Below, piece by piece: positions 32,651 to 44,715 of a stretch of DNA of 64,000 bases. A program made the translations under genes and the position numbers. Each line of letters begins with the position of its first letter. Positions within the stretch are counted from its first letter, which is position 1. The notes beneath the pieces were generated by a model. The model was given only the letters and a program-made list of their open reading frames with translations, searched no databases and was not told where the DNA came from. The stretch comes from Pachyseris speciosa (Eukaryota; Cnidaria; Anthozoa; Scleractinia; Pachyseridae), in NCBI GenBank assembly GCA_016490735.1, contig JAEMWC010000003.1, forward strand, positions 2,666,001 through 2,730,000, given 5' to 3'.

Positions 32651-32700
32651 AGGTACGGTGCTCCGCTTGGCGGCCCTTCGGGCCACCGGAGCTACGCTAT
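31470..32700. mobile_element. Third copy of the R4 arm, ending in an R2 hairpin repeat
   Basis: Collinear with 9775-10990. It shares TTAATCCTTAATTTTACGAG, GGTCGAAAAACAGTCAGCCA, TACTTCTTTGCGTCCAAAAC, GCCCTTGAAGCGTTGAATTA and GGCCGCCATGTTGGATTATT. The R2 module follows (short GTC run at 32573, hairpin near 32670). The opposite arm is missing, so this is a half element. Confidence 0.8.
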
Positions 32701-34440
32701 GATGTTTTGTTTAAAAAAAATGAGAAGAATCGCTGTCCTTGTTGTTTTTGTTATTCTGTTCGGCCGCGGTTCCAGTTTTTGTTCCACGCAGGAAGACATA
32801 TTTATATAACCCATTTCTTGAAGCATAACCTGGACGTTTGTCTTGCTTACCCTCAGGTGTGGTGAGACAATGTTCCAGTCCATCAAAACTAAATTGGAAT
32901 CGTGTCAACATGATCAGTGAAATTCGCCCATGGTGCTGTTATTTTGATTGATTACCACTTGGCTTCCTTCGGCTCGTACATCCACGTGAAAGCCTAAAGG
33001 AATGTCCGAACCGTAAATTTTTTCCGGTAAAACATGTTGAAACCTGTCTATGTTTTACAAAGTGGCGAAACGGCATAAAACATCTCAAAACATGTTTTAT
33101 CAAAATAAGTAATAAGCTCCAGAAGCAAAGAATTGTAGTCCACTACATGACCCAGTGTGCCTCACTGTTCGATTCCTATTTTCAACATGACGGAATGCGA
33201 GATTCAACAGCGCAAACTAAAACCATGTGTAACGGCTGCAATGTTCGTTGAATTGTTCGAACTCGGATTTTTTTTCCGAGTTTCCATTTGATGTTATATG
33301 CATTTCTATCATGTTGTATATCTATGTATGCACGGTTATTTCGTAGAAGACATAACAATACAGATATTTATTTCATTAAATTCCTCTTTATTTGTAAACA
33401 CATTGTATCTAAAACTCACAACATAATATAATATTTTTAATGGCTGGATACAACCAAAGAACTCATGATTTTAAACAATAACATTTTATAAATTCTCATT
33501 TTACATCTGTAGGATATAAGCATGAGGAGACGCAAGTGGGCCTAAACTGGAAGTACTTGATTTCCGAACTAATTAAAATTGCGGTTTCCGCCTTAATTAA
33601 ACTTCTGTCAACAAAGAGAGGTGAACACGGATCAAATAGGATTAATGTGTCAGTATCAAATTTAGTCTTGATCATTGAGGTGCGTTCAGTCACGTTGTCT
33701 CGTTTCCGCAATCATTTGAGAAAACCGAGCCACGCAGAAGTGTGTCGATGGCTCCGAGGAATATTTCTCGAGGAATATTCCCTACCAGCACGCTTTCCGG
33801 AGGATATTGTGCGAGTATTCAAGGCGAAGAGCTTTACAGACGATAGATGGAGAACCTTATCAAGGAAAAGCTTCTTCAGAGGATGAAATCGTTGCCTCAT
33901 CGTTTGGATTAATTGCGGCATTCCTTTGTTGAAGTATATTTTACAACATTTGCCACAATATATTTAATTACAATTATCGTATCTTAAACGTGCAATAATC
34001 AAACAAACAACCTATTGATGTAACTTTCCCACGAGTAAGTTGTTTTGGGGCAAAAGTAGAATTTCCGCCGTTGTCGTTAAAAGCACAATAACTTGTAGGT
34101 GTTCTTCCGGCAAGTTTGTAACTTTGTCCATGTGAGCATGGTTATCTGTGGCAACAGCTCTCTCGTGTAAAGGGCCGCGGAAACTTTGGTTCCCGCCGCT
34201 TTTAGGTTGTCAAACATTTTAATTAACTTGAATTAAGCTTAGCCGAAGTATTTACCACAAGTGTTACCACAAGCTTTTCTGCATGCCTTGCTGATAAATT
34301 TAGGATCACGTCCATGTGTAATTTCCAAGCTCTGTTGCTAGCCATGGTTGAATTTGGCACAGAAACTTTACAGTCTTAAACGTATCTACTTAAGTGAACC
34401 TTGTAAAGTTGGTTACAATAAGCTTGATCAACTTATTCTA
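32701..34440. other. No recognisable gene
   Basis: AT-rich DNA with a few ORFs without family features (33536-33886 plus; 32692-32911 minus). No splice-supported exon chain or repeat with clear boundaries was found. Confidence 0.4.
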
Positions 34441-34449
34441 GTTCAACAA

Positions 34450-34690
34450 TCGAGGCACGTATTCAAGTTTGTATAGCCTTTGTCTATTATTCTAGAAAGG
34501 AAACGAACGATCGACCAATCAGAGCTCAGAGCGAGCGTACTTAATCGCTAGTTTTGTGTAGTTCAACGGGAGTTGTCTGCCGGCAACGGCAGAGTGTAGA
34601 AGCCTAACGCTGAATAAACTGAAGTGATCCTGAGAAGCCACAGCCTTCTAAATCTGTCCCGCAACACCTTTCTCCGTGCACGAGATTGGC
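34450..34690 (+). mobile_element. Possible solo LTR
   Basis: Compact region with CCAATCAGAGCTCAGAGCG, a polyadenylation-type GAATAAACTG at 34611, and an end resembling an LTR boundary (CCCGCAACACC, then TTGGCAATTATATCAAGAGG, possible primer-binding or post-LTR sequence). No internal retroelement ORF and no second LTR were found nearby, so this rests on layout only. Confidence 0.25.
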
Positions 34691-34837
34691 AATTATATCA
34701 AGAGGAGATCTTTGAGCAGCTAAGATGTTTTTTAAACAGCCTTGTCATTAGCGTACTTTGCGAAGCTCAAGCCGACGTATAAACGAGCACTCGCACTCGC
34801 ACTCGCACGGCCGCGAGTAGTTCGAATCCTGTGATGA

Positions 34838-35785
34838 AGACTCAAACGAATCGCCGTTTGCAAATGTCAGGGTCATCATCGGTTGTTTCACAAGAAATGG
34901 ATGAAGACATTGGCTGCTTATTACTAACCCTGCCAAGTAGCTGCCCCAAAAAGGTAAGCTTAGGGAAATTCTCAAATTTTTTATTCTGCGAACTTTGCAC
35001 TCGGAAACACTGATCAGCGGCTTTCCATTGCGAGTGGCGCGACATAGTTCTTGTAGCACGAAAAATAAATCCCAAGGAACAGATTTCGCGACAGAGGAGT
35101 AAATACTCACTATCTGAGGACCAAAATACTACAACAGACCCCGGCAACGAAAGGCAATTCCCGTTCCCTTTACGAAATCCGCACAATGTCACTCGTAAAT
35201 TATGCTCACATTTCCTGAAACAAGTTATTTTCATGTCTAAGGCCTTATTGAGGGGGATAAAAGGGATTCCTAGAACAGGATAAAATTGTAGTTTGCTACT
35301 TATCAATGTTTATAAGAACAAGAGGGGGGTAACTCGGACATATTAGGACATTAATTTTGACTTTTCAAAATAATTTTTAGTCAAAATACCACACCAGGGC
35401 CTGAAATTGGGTAAAACTGGATCAAATTTCCCCACCTTAGGCATTAATTATATATCTAAATATAAGTATCACAGTTCTCCACTCCCTCTCCTTTCCTACA
35501 GATCAACCGGGATACATGATGATCTTGAATTTTTGTTGGAGGATGAACTGAGCAATATTCAACTCTTTGCAATGTCACACATGGAAAGACAAAATACTGA
35601 GCAGCTTCTTGATTCTTTGGCTTTGTTGCCTACAAGATTAATTCCCTGCAGGAGGCTTACTGGGCACTGAGAAGTTATGGTCTAGAGTCCTTCAATGGGA
35701 CCAACTGATGGTGCAAAAGAAGACTGGATGACAAACAGAAATTGGAAAACACAATATCCATGTTAGCTCAATTTCAGGTATGTAA
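34838..35785 (+). pseudogene. Relic of an uncharacterised cnidarian multicopy gene
   Basis: An exon-like block at 34838-34960 (MKTQTNRRLQMSGSSSVV ... LPSSCPKK, donor GTAAGC) precedes a block at 35503-35776. The second block has acceptor TCCTACAG and donor CAG|GTATGT. It reads STGIHDDLEFLLEDELSNIQ, LFAMSHMERQNTEQLLDSLA and, after a one-base shift, LQEAYWALRSYGLESFNGTN, then an in-frame TGA and RRLDDKQKLENTISMLAQF. The frames of the two blocks do not join in phase. The second block recalls a repeated coral protein family without known function. Confidence 0.4.
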
Positions 35786-36001
35786 AATGGTTAAGACTAA
35801 ACATTAAAAAAATACTCTGGGGATGTTTCGTAACTGGAAATCAATGGCTTACATGTATTGTTGCTAGTTGGTGTCAATGCAGTCAGCAGCTCATTTATGA
35901 CAAATGTCCATTTTTTTTTTCAGGTCCCACAAAAATGAATATCTTGGGAAATGTAGAAGATACTGTGGGGCATGCACTCCCAATTGAGAAGATGGCATTT
36001 T

Positions 36002-36162
36002 TTCCTGAGAAATTTATTTTGTATATTTTTTTGATTTTATGCTATTGAGACTAGATCAATAGATTGGAAAAGATGTAAACAATTTGCATCTTCTCCAATC
36101 TGTTGATCTAGTCTCAAATAGCACAAAATAAGAAAAATATACAAAACAAATTGCTCAGGAAC
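36002..36162. repeat. Hairpin with about 70-bp arms
   Basis: TCCTGAGAAATTTATTTTGT ... ATTGAGACTAGATCAATAG ... AAGATG, a short loop near 36075-36085, then the imperfect inverse ending TTGCTCAGGA. The arms are about 90 percent complementary by eye. It lies immediately before the 98-bp satellite array. Confidence 0.75.
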
Positions 36163-36179
36163 TACCAAGGTTACCAGTA

Positions 36180-39100
36180 ACATCCAGATGTATTGTCAGA
36201 GTGTGCTGCTGTTGCCTTCACCAATTCTTGTTTTCATTTTAACTGTATCACCAAGTATCACCAAGGTTACCAGTGGCATTCAGATGTATCGTCGTAGTGT
36301 GCTACTGTTGCCTTTAACAATTCTTTTTTTCATTTTCATTTTAACTACTCAAGTATCACCAAGGTTACCAGTGGCATCCAGATGTTTCGTCGGAGTGTGC
36401 TCCTGTTGCCTATAACATTTCTACTTTTCATTTTCATTTTAACTGCTCAAGTATCACCAAGGTTACAAGTGGCATCCAGATGTTTTGTCAGGGTGTGCTA
36501 CTGTTGCCTTTAACAATTCTTGTTTTCATTTTAATTCTCTCTGCTCAACTATCACCAAGGTTACCAGTGGCATCCAGATGTTTCGTCGGGGTGTGCTACT
36601 GTCGCCTTTAACAATTCTTGTTTTCATTTTCATTTTAACTGCTCAAGTATCGCCAAGGTTACCAGTGGCATCCAGATGTTTCGTCGGAGTGTGCTACTGT
36701 TGCCTATAACAATTCTTCTTTTCATTTTCATTATAACTGTTCAACTATCACCAAGGTTAACAGTGGCAACCAGATGTTTCGTCGGGGTGTGCTACTGTTG
36801 CCTTTAACAATTCTTGTTTTCATTTTCATTATAACTGTTCAAGTATCACCAAGGTTACCAGTGGCATCCAGATGTTTCGTCTGAGTGTGCTACTGTTGCC
36901 TATACCAATTCTTATTTTCATTTTCATTATAACTGTTCAAGTATCACCAAGATTACCAGTGGAATCCAGATGTTTCGTCGGAGTGTCCTACTGTTGCCTT
37001 TAACAATTCTTGTTTTCATTTTCATTATAACTGTTCAAGTATCACCAAGGTTAACAGTGGAATCCATGTGTTTCGTCGAAAGGAGCTACTGTTGCCTTTA
37101 ACAATTATTATTTTCATTTTCATTATAACTGTTCAAGTATCACCAAGGTTACCAGTGGCATCCAGATGTTTCGTCGGAGTGTGCTACTGTTGCCTTTAAC
37201 AATTCTTGTTTTCATTTTCATTATAACTGTTCAAGTATCACCAAGGTTACCAGTGGCATCCAAATATTTTGTCGGAGTGTGCTACTGTTGCCTATAACAA
37301 TTCTTCTTTCCATTTTCATTTTAACTGCTCAAGTATCGCCAAGGTCACCAGTGGCATCCAGATGTTTCGTCGGAGCGTGCTACTGTTGCCTATAACAATT
37401 CTTATTTTCATTTTAATTATAACTGTTCAACTATCACCAAGGTTACCAGTGGCATCCAGATGTTTCGTCGGAGTGTCCTACTGTTGCCTTTAACAATTCT
37501 TGTTTTCATTTTCATTTTAACTGTTCAAGTATCACCAAGGTTCACAGTGGAATCCATGTGTTTCGTCGGAAGGAGCTACTGTTGCCTTTAACAATTCTAC
37601 TTTTCATTTTCATTTTAACTGCTCAAGCATCACCAAGGTTACCAGTGGCATCCAGATGTTTTGTCGGGGTGTGCTACTGTTCCCTGTAACAATTCTTGTT
37701 TTCATTTTTTATTTTAACTGTTCAAGCATCACCAAGGTTACCAGTGGCATCCAGATGTTTTGTCGGGGTGCGCTACTGTTGCCTGTAACAATTCTTCTTT
37801 TCAGTTTCATTTTCACTGCCAAGTATCACCAAGGTTACCAGTGGCATCCAGATGTTTCGTCTGAATGTGCTACTGTTGCCTATAACCATTCTTCTTTTCA
37901 TTTTCATTTTAACTGCTCAAGTATCACCAAGGTTACCAGTGGCATCCAGATGTATCGTCTGAGTGTGCTACTCTTGACTATAACAATTCTACTTTTCATT
38001 TTCATTTTAACTGCTCAAGTATCACCAAGGTTACGAGTGGCATCCAGATGTTTCGTCGGAGTGTGCTACTGTTGCCTTTAACAATTCTTGTTTTCATTTT
38101 CATTATAACTGTTCAACTATCACCAAGGTTACCAGTGGCATCCAGATGTTTCGTCTGAGTGTGCTACTGTTGCCTATAACAATTCTTATTTTTACTTTCA
38201 CGATAACTGTTCAACTATCACCAAGGTTACCAGTGGCATCCACAGATGTTTTGTCGGGGTGCGCTACTGTTGCCTGTAACAATTCTTCTTTTCAGTTTCA
38301 TTTTCACTGCCAAGTATCACCAAGGTTACCAGTGGCATCCAGATGTTTCGTCTGAATGTGCTACTGTTGCCTATAACCATTCTTCTTTTCATTTTCATTT
38401 TAACTGCTCAAGTATCACCAAGGTTACCAGTGGCATCCAGATGTATCGTCTGAGTGTGCTACTCTTGACTATAACAATTCTACTTTTCATTTTCATTTTA
38501 ACTGCTCAAGTATCACCAAGGTTACGAGTGGCATCCAGATGTTTCGTCGGAGTGTGCTACTGTTGCCTTTAACAATTCTTGTTTTCATTTTCATTATAAC
38601 TGTTCAAGTATCACCAAGGTTACCAGTGGCATCCAGATGTTTCGTCGGAGTGTGCTACTGTTGCCTTTAACAATTCTTGTTTTCATTTTCATTATAACTG
38701 TTTAACTATCACCAAGGTTACCAGTGGCATCCAGATGTTTCGTCTGAGTGTGCTACTGTTGCCTTTAACAATTCTTGGTTTCATTTTCACTATAACTGTT
38801 CAAGTATCACCAAGGTTGCCAGTGGCATCCAGATGTTTTGTCGGAGTGTGCTACTGTTGCCTATAACAATTCTACTTTTTATTTTCATTTTAACTGCTCA
38901 AGTATCACCAAGTTTACCAGTAGCTTCCAGATGTTTCGTTGGAGTGTGCTACTGTTGCCTTTAACAATTCTTGTTTTCATTTTCATTATAACTTTTCAAG
39001 TATCACCAAGGTTACCAGTGGGATCCAGATGTTTCGTCTGAGTGTGCTACTGTTGCCTAGAACAATTCTTATATTCATTTTCTTTATAACTGTTCAACTA

Positions 39101-42100
39101 TCACCAAGGTTACCAGTGGCATCAAGATGTTTTGTCGGAGTGTGCTACTGTTGCCTATAACAATTCTTATTTTCATTTTAATTATAACTGTTCAACTATC
39201 ACCAAGGTTACCAGTGGCATCCAGATGTTTCGTCGGCGTGTACTACTGTTGCCTTTAACAATTCTTGTTTTTATTTTAATTATAACTGTTCAAGTATCAC
39301 CAAGGTTACCAGTGGCATCCAGATGTTTCGTCGGGGTGTGCTACTGTTGCCTTTAACAATTCTTGTTTTCATTTTCATTATAACTGTTCAAGTATCACCA
39401 AGGTTACCAGTGGCATCAAGATGTTTCGTCTGAGTGTTCTACTGTTGCCTATAACAATTCGTATTTTCATTTTCATTATAATTGTTCAACTATCACCAAG
39501 GTTAGCAGTGGCATCCAGATGTTTCGTCGGAGTGTGCTACTGTGGCCTTTAACAATTCTTGTTTTCATTTTCATTATAACTGTTCAACTATCACCAAGGT
39601 TACCAGTGGCATCTAGATGTTTCGTCGGAGTGTGCTACTGTTGCCTTTAACAATTATTGTTTTCATTTTCATTATAACTGTTCAAGTATCACCAAGGTTA
39701 CCAGTGGCATCCAGATGTTTCGTCGGAGTGTGCTACTGTTGCCTTTAACAATTCTTGTTTTCATTTTCATTATAACTGTTCAAGTATCACCAAGGTTACC
39801 AGTTGCATCCAGATGTTTCGTCTGAGTGTGCTACTGTTGCCTATAACAATTCTTATATTCATTTTCTTTATAACTGTTCAACTATCACCAAGGTTACCAG
39901 TGGCATCCAGATGTTTTGTCGGAGTGTGCTACGTTGGCCGTTAACAATTGTTGTTTTCATTTTCACTATAACTGTTCAAGTATCACCAAGGTGACCAGTG
40001 GCATCGAGATGTTTCGTCGGAGTGTGCTACTGTTGCCTTTAACAATTCTTGTTTTCATTTTCATTATAACTGTTCAAGTAGCACCAAGGTTACCAGTGCA
40101 ACCAGATCTTTCGTCGGAGTGTGCTACTGTTGCATTTAACAATTCTTGTTTTCATTTTCATTATAACTGTTCAAGTATCACCAAGGTTACCAGTGGCATC
40201 CAGATGTTTCGTCGGAGTGTGCTACTGTTGCCTATAACAATTCTTATTTTCATTTTCATTATAACTGTTCAACTATCACCAAGGTTACTAGTGGCAACCA
40301 GATCTTTCGTCGGAGTGTGCTACTGTTGCCTTTAACAATTCTTGTTTTCATTTTCATTATAACTGTTCAACTATCACCAAGGTTACCAGTGGCATCTAGA
40401 TGTTTCGTCGGAGTGTGCTACTGTTGCCTTTAACAATTATTGTTTTCATTTTCATTATAACTGTTCAAGTATCACCAAGGTTACCAGTGGCATCCAGATG
40501 TTTCGTCGGAGTGTGCTACTGTTGCCTTTAACAATTCTTGTTTTCATTTTCATTATAACTGTTCAAGTATCACCAAGGTTACCAGTTGCATCCAGATGTT
40601 TCGTCTGAGTGTGCTACTGTTGCCTATAACAATTCTTATATTCATTTTCTTTATAACTGTTCAACTATCACCAAGGTTACCAGTGGCATCCAGATGTTTT
40701 GTCGGAGTGTGCTACGTTGGCCGTTAACAATTGTTGTTTTCATTTTCACTATAACTGTTCAAGTATCACCAAGGTGACCAGTGGCATCGAGATGTTTCGT
40801 CGGAGTGTGCTACTGTTGCCTTTAACAATTCTTGTTTTCATTTTCATTATAACTGTTCAAGTAGCACCAAGGTTACCAGTGCAACCAGATCTTTCGTCGG
40901 AGTGTGCTACTGTTGCATTTAACAATTCTTGTTTTCATTTTCATTATAACTGTTCAAGTAGCACCAAGGTTACCAGTGCAACCAGATCTTTCGTCGGAGT
41001 GTGCTACTGTTGCATTTAACAATTCTTGTTTTCATTTTCATTATAACTGTTCAAGTATCACCAAGGTTACCAGTGGCATCCAGATGTTTCGTCGGAGTGT
41101 GCTACTGTTGCCTATAACAATTCTTATTTTCATTTTCATTATAACTGTTCAACTATCACCAAGGTTACTAGTGGCAACCAGATCTTTCGTCGGAGTGTGC
41201 TACTGTTGCCTTTAACAATTCTTGTTTTCATTTTCATTATAACTGTTCAACTATCACCAAAGGTATCAGTGGCATCCAGATGTTTCGTCGAAGTGTGCTA
41301 CTGTTGCCTTTAACAATTCTTGTTTTCATTTTCATTATAACTGTTCAAGTATCACCAAGGTTACCAGTGGCATCCAGATGTTTCGTCGGAGTGTGCTACT
41401 GTTGCCTATAACAATTCTTATATTCGTTTTCTTTATAACTGTTCAACTATCACCAAGGTTACCAGTGGCATCCATATGTTTCGTCGGAGTGTGCTACTGT
41501 TGCCTTTAACAATTCTTGTTTTCATTTTCACTATAACTGTTCAAGTATCACCAAGGTTACCAGTGGCATCCAGATGTTTCGTCGGAGTGTGCTACTGTTG
41601 CCTATAACAATTGTTCTTTTCATTTTCATTTTAACTGCTCAAGTATTACCAAGGTTACCAGTGGAATCCAGATGTTTTGTCGGAGTGTGCTATTGTTGCC
41701 TTTAACAATTCTACTTTGCATTTTCATTTTAACTGCTCAAGTATCACCAAGGTTACCAGTGGCATCCAGATGTTTAGTCCGAGTGTGCTATTGTTGCCTA
41801 TAACAATTCTACTTTTCATTTTCATTTTAACTGCTCAAGTATCACCAAGGTTAGCAGTGGCATCCAGATGTTTCAACGGAGTGTGCTACTGTTGCCTTTA
41901 AGAATTGTTGTTTTCGTTTTCATTTTAACTGTTTAAGTCTCACCAAGGTTACCATTGCATCCACATGTATCGTCGGAGTGTGCTAGTGTTGTCTTTAACA
42001 ATTGTTGTTTTCATTTTCATTTTAACTGTTCAAGTCTGACCAAGTTTAACAGTGGCATCCACATGTATCGTCGGAGTGTGCTAGTGTTGGCCTTAAGAAT

Positions 42101-42245
42101 TGTTGTTTTCATTTTAACCTTTCAAGTATCTCCAAGGTTACCAGTTGTATCCATATGTATCGCCAGAGTGGCTACTGTTGCCTTTAACAATTCTTGTTTT
42201 TATTTCATTTTAACTATTGAAGTATCACCAAGGTTACTAGTGGCA
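36180..42245. repeat. 98-bp tandem satellite array, about 60 units
   Basis: The unit runs AAGGTTACCAGTGGCATCC-AGATGTTTCGTCGGAGTGTG-CTACTGTTGCCTTTAACAAT-TCTTGTTTTCATTTTCATTA-TAACTGTTCAAGTATCACC, counted at 98 bases in a typical copy. Units fall into recurring subtypes (TTTAACAATTCTTG versus TATAACAATTCTTA/C; CAAGTATC versus CAACTATC). Edge units are more diverged (36180-36350, 41930-42245). Higher-order duplications are visible: about 490 bp (37755 to 38247) and 783 bp (39803 to 40586). Since 98 is not a multiple of 3, the open frames seen here are by-products. Confidence 0.95.
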
Positions 42246-42249
42246 TGAG

Positions 42250-42815
42250 ATGTCACGAATAGTCCACTTGTCTTGTGATTTAAAATCAAACTAATTGGAA
42301 CGGAATTTTTGTGACTGCCAATGATAGATAGTAGTCAACTTACATGTACTTCCGTACTTAAAGTTCCCCAAAATTCGTGAGGTGGAACAGGCTTAGATTA
42401 GGCATTGTAATATTTTGAGTTTGTGCCACACGTTACCCACTTCGTTTGGTGTTATAATGAATCGAAACACAAAATAATGTTGTTTGAGCTATAGTAAATG
42501 TTTATAATGAAAAAAAAAATGTGATTAACAGATGAGAATTAAAAGGGTGAGTTTTAAAAGAAACTGTCAGGTGCTGCGTCTTTTGGGGAGTGAAACACGA
42601 GAATATGGTTTGTCAACGGAATTGACCACCGTAAAGAGATTCAAAAAGCTGACGTTTCTAGTGTTTGCCCTTCCACAGATCGCATCGAGGAATTGCGGGT
42701 TATGTATGGTTTGTGCACAGCATCTGGAGCTACGTGAAAAACGGAAATAAATAGAATGAAAAGCGTTCATTGATACGATTTGAAAGATGAATTTTTGCTC
42801 TGTATTTTTCCCCCT
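42250..42815. other. Unassigned flank of the satellite
   Basis: AT-rich sequence with a small plus-strand ORF at 42532-42750 lacking any recognised motif. No gene is supported. Confidence 0.35.
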
Positions 42816-42819
42816 TTCG

Positions 42820-43195
42820 GTGTTAACTTGATCCCGGGGAGGGGGGTGGGGTGGGGGTAAGGTTGGGGGTGTACTCCCAGAAAAATTGGGTAGGGCGTGC
42901 GGCCCCCTTCCCTGAACAAAATCAGTGGCTCTCCCTACCCTATTTCAGACCTGATCAAACATTTGATACCCTGTTTCAGACTTATTTCATGTGCGCGATA
43001 AAAGATAATTAAGGACAAAGAAGAAGGGCTTTTTCAGATGGTCTTATCGCCTACTGACGAAGAAGTAGCTTCTTCTAAAAAACTATACCCAATCCAAGGC
43101 GAGTGGACAAACCATACCTTATTTCACACCAAAATGTTCAAAATCGATAACCTATTTCAGACCAACACGGCCTAAAATCCATACCCTTTGGTGCT
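42820..43195. repeat. Dispersed repeat R7, copy 2 (opposite orientation)
   Basis: A G-rich patch (GGGGAGGGGGGTGGGGTGGG) is followed by repeated CCCTATTTCAGACC / CCTGTTTCAGAC / CCTATTTCAGACC. These are the reverse of the 26140-26330 motifs. Confidence 0.6.
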
Positions 43196-43299
43196 CCATA
43201 TACCTGATATAGCGCATAACTATTAAAAGCAAACTAATGATGTGGCGATAAGCACAAAAATGGTACCCAGCTACGCCACTCTTTTTCTTTTTTTCTTTT

Positions 43300-43625
43300 T
43301 TGTTTTTGTTTTTTGTAGGTTATACGTTGAGCACCAATTCTTCAATCAATACAAAGACCCTAAACCTGAACTATACGGTCACTCGGCATTGACGACGGCA
43401 TTGGTGCAGTGTTTTGAGGAACTCAATGAATTTATAACCTCCGTCAATTCCTCTCATCGGGCTCTGAAATATACCTGGGAAATTACAGAAGCTTCCCTGG
43501 CTCTTCTTGATATCAAAGTTTCTATCCGTGGCAATAACTTATGTACCAGTGTGCTCTCCAAAGTCACAGATTCTCACAGTTATTTATTGTATTCATCTTC
43601 ACATCCATCTCACGTCAAATACTGA
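43300..43625 (+). mobile_element. Penelope-like element reverse transcriptase fragment
   Basis: Plus strand reads ELNEFITSVNSSHRALKYTW, EITEASLALLDIKVSIRGNN, LCTSVLSKVTDSHSYLLYSS and SHPSHVKY, then stop. The F---VN--H--LK-TWE---------LD--V and P/VTDSHSYL--SS-HP-H-K patterns are typical of the Penelope-like RT just after the catalytic motif. The rest of the RT and the GIY-YIG domain are absent here. Confidence 0.78.
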
Positions 43626-43639
43626 AAGCCACTGCTCCC

Positions 43640-44090
43640 TGTTACGGTCGTAGGAAAATCCACGGAAGTTTAATCAAATCAACATAACCGGCGTTGAGTA
43701 AAATTTTCATAGACAAAGGAAAACGTGCTATAATTGTAAACGCTCACAAAATGAAAAATTAAAGTTATAACTGAACATACATTACTTGAGTGAACTCGCC
43801 TACCAGGGAGAGAACGAGTTGTAGAGGCGTAGGCGAGTTTACCGGTATTCCTAATTCGGCCGGGTTTTCTTAATAAAAAAAAATACGAATGCGTGATTTG
43901 GACTTCTGCATTATTGTTTGTTGTCTTGTCACTTTCTCAGTCTCCCCGCCGCATAGAAAGTGATCCTAATTTTCTCACGGCTCAATCACAGTGTTTCCGG
44001 TGACAAAAATTAGTTTTGACAGCCGCTCTTGCGAATTTTCACGCCTTCTACTTTACACGGGCTGACTCACTGACAGATTGAAATTCAAAT
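43640..44090. other. No recognisable gene
   Basis: Short self-complementary patch at 43795-43840 (GAACTCGCCTACC ... GGTAGGCGAGTT-like); otherwise unassigned. Confidence 0.3.
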
Positions 44091-44094
44091 ATGT

Positions 44095-44127
44095 AAGGAA
44101 TGCGGGGTCCACAACCCCGCATTCCTT
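44095..44127. repeat. Perfect 14-bp-stem hairpin with 5-base loop
   Basis: AAGGAATGCGGGGT, loop CCACA, ACCCCGCATTCCTT. GC-rich core in AT-rich surroundings; no flanking gene suggests a terminator role. Confidence 0.85.
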
Positions 44128-44715
44128 TGTAATACTTCCAGATAGACTCCGCTGCGTCTCGTCATGTGTTTTTGATAAACTGTAACAAGTTTTGAACCAT
44201 GTGAACTCTTTTTTTTTTCATTTTAAAATAAATGACAAAGCTTTTAATACTATTAATCAGCACTGTAACAAGATCACCCATGGCCGAAAATTTCGGACAT
44301 TTGAGCCCGCACGGTAGTAGCGGCTTTTCCCAATCAATATGAAAAATGGCGTACGAAATTACAAAGCTTTATATGAGAAGTGATGGAGTTACGCAAAATA
44401 CAAGCACAATTAATACCGTTTTTCCGTTTGCCAAAATCGAGCGTTATTCAAAAGCATTTCAGCGATATTGTAGTTAAAAATCTACCGGAAAAACGAATTC
44501 CATACCTTTCTTTCGGAAGGTTGTCATATTGCAATTTCAGCTCCGGTCAAAACATTATAAATCAGTGAAAAAAGTAGCGAAGACAATATATATCTAAAGT
44601 CGAGTCAAAAAATGTAGATAGATAGATCGCTATTTTCAGAATAATAAAACAGATCTTCAGCTTGTAAACGTACCTTTCTTAGCGGCTGCTAAAAATCGTA
44701 CACAATGAAATAAGA

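Noticed and set aside
34748..35306. Minus-strand ORFs of 120 and 154 residues
   Set aside because: They mirror the plus-strand exon-like block with a good donor at 34960 and have no recognised family.
36180..42245. CRISPR-like array
   Set aside because: Whole 98-bp units repeat with no unique spacers, and the genome is eukaryotic; it is a satellite.
36188..42248. Many repeated ORFs of 70-140 residues (SECATVAYNNS...)
   Set aside because: The 98-bp satellite happens to be open over two to four units; the unit length is not a multiple of three, so each unit is read in a different frame and no protein is conserved.
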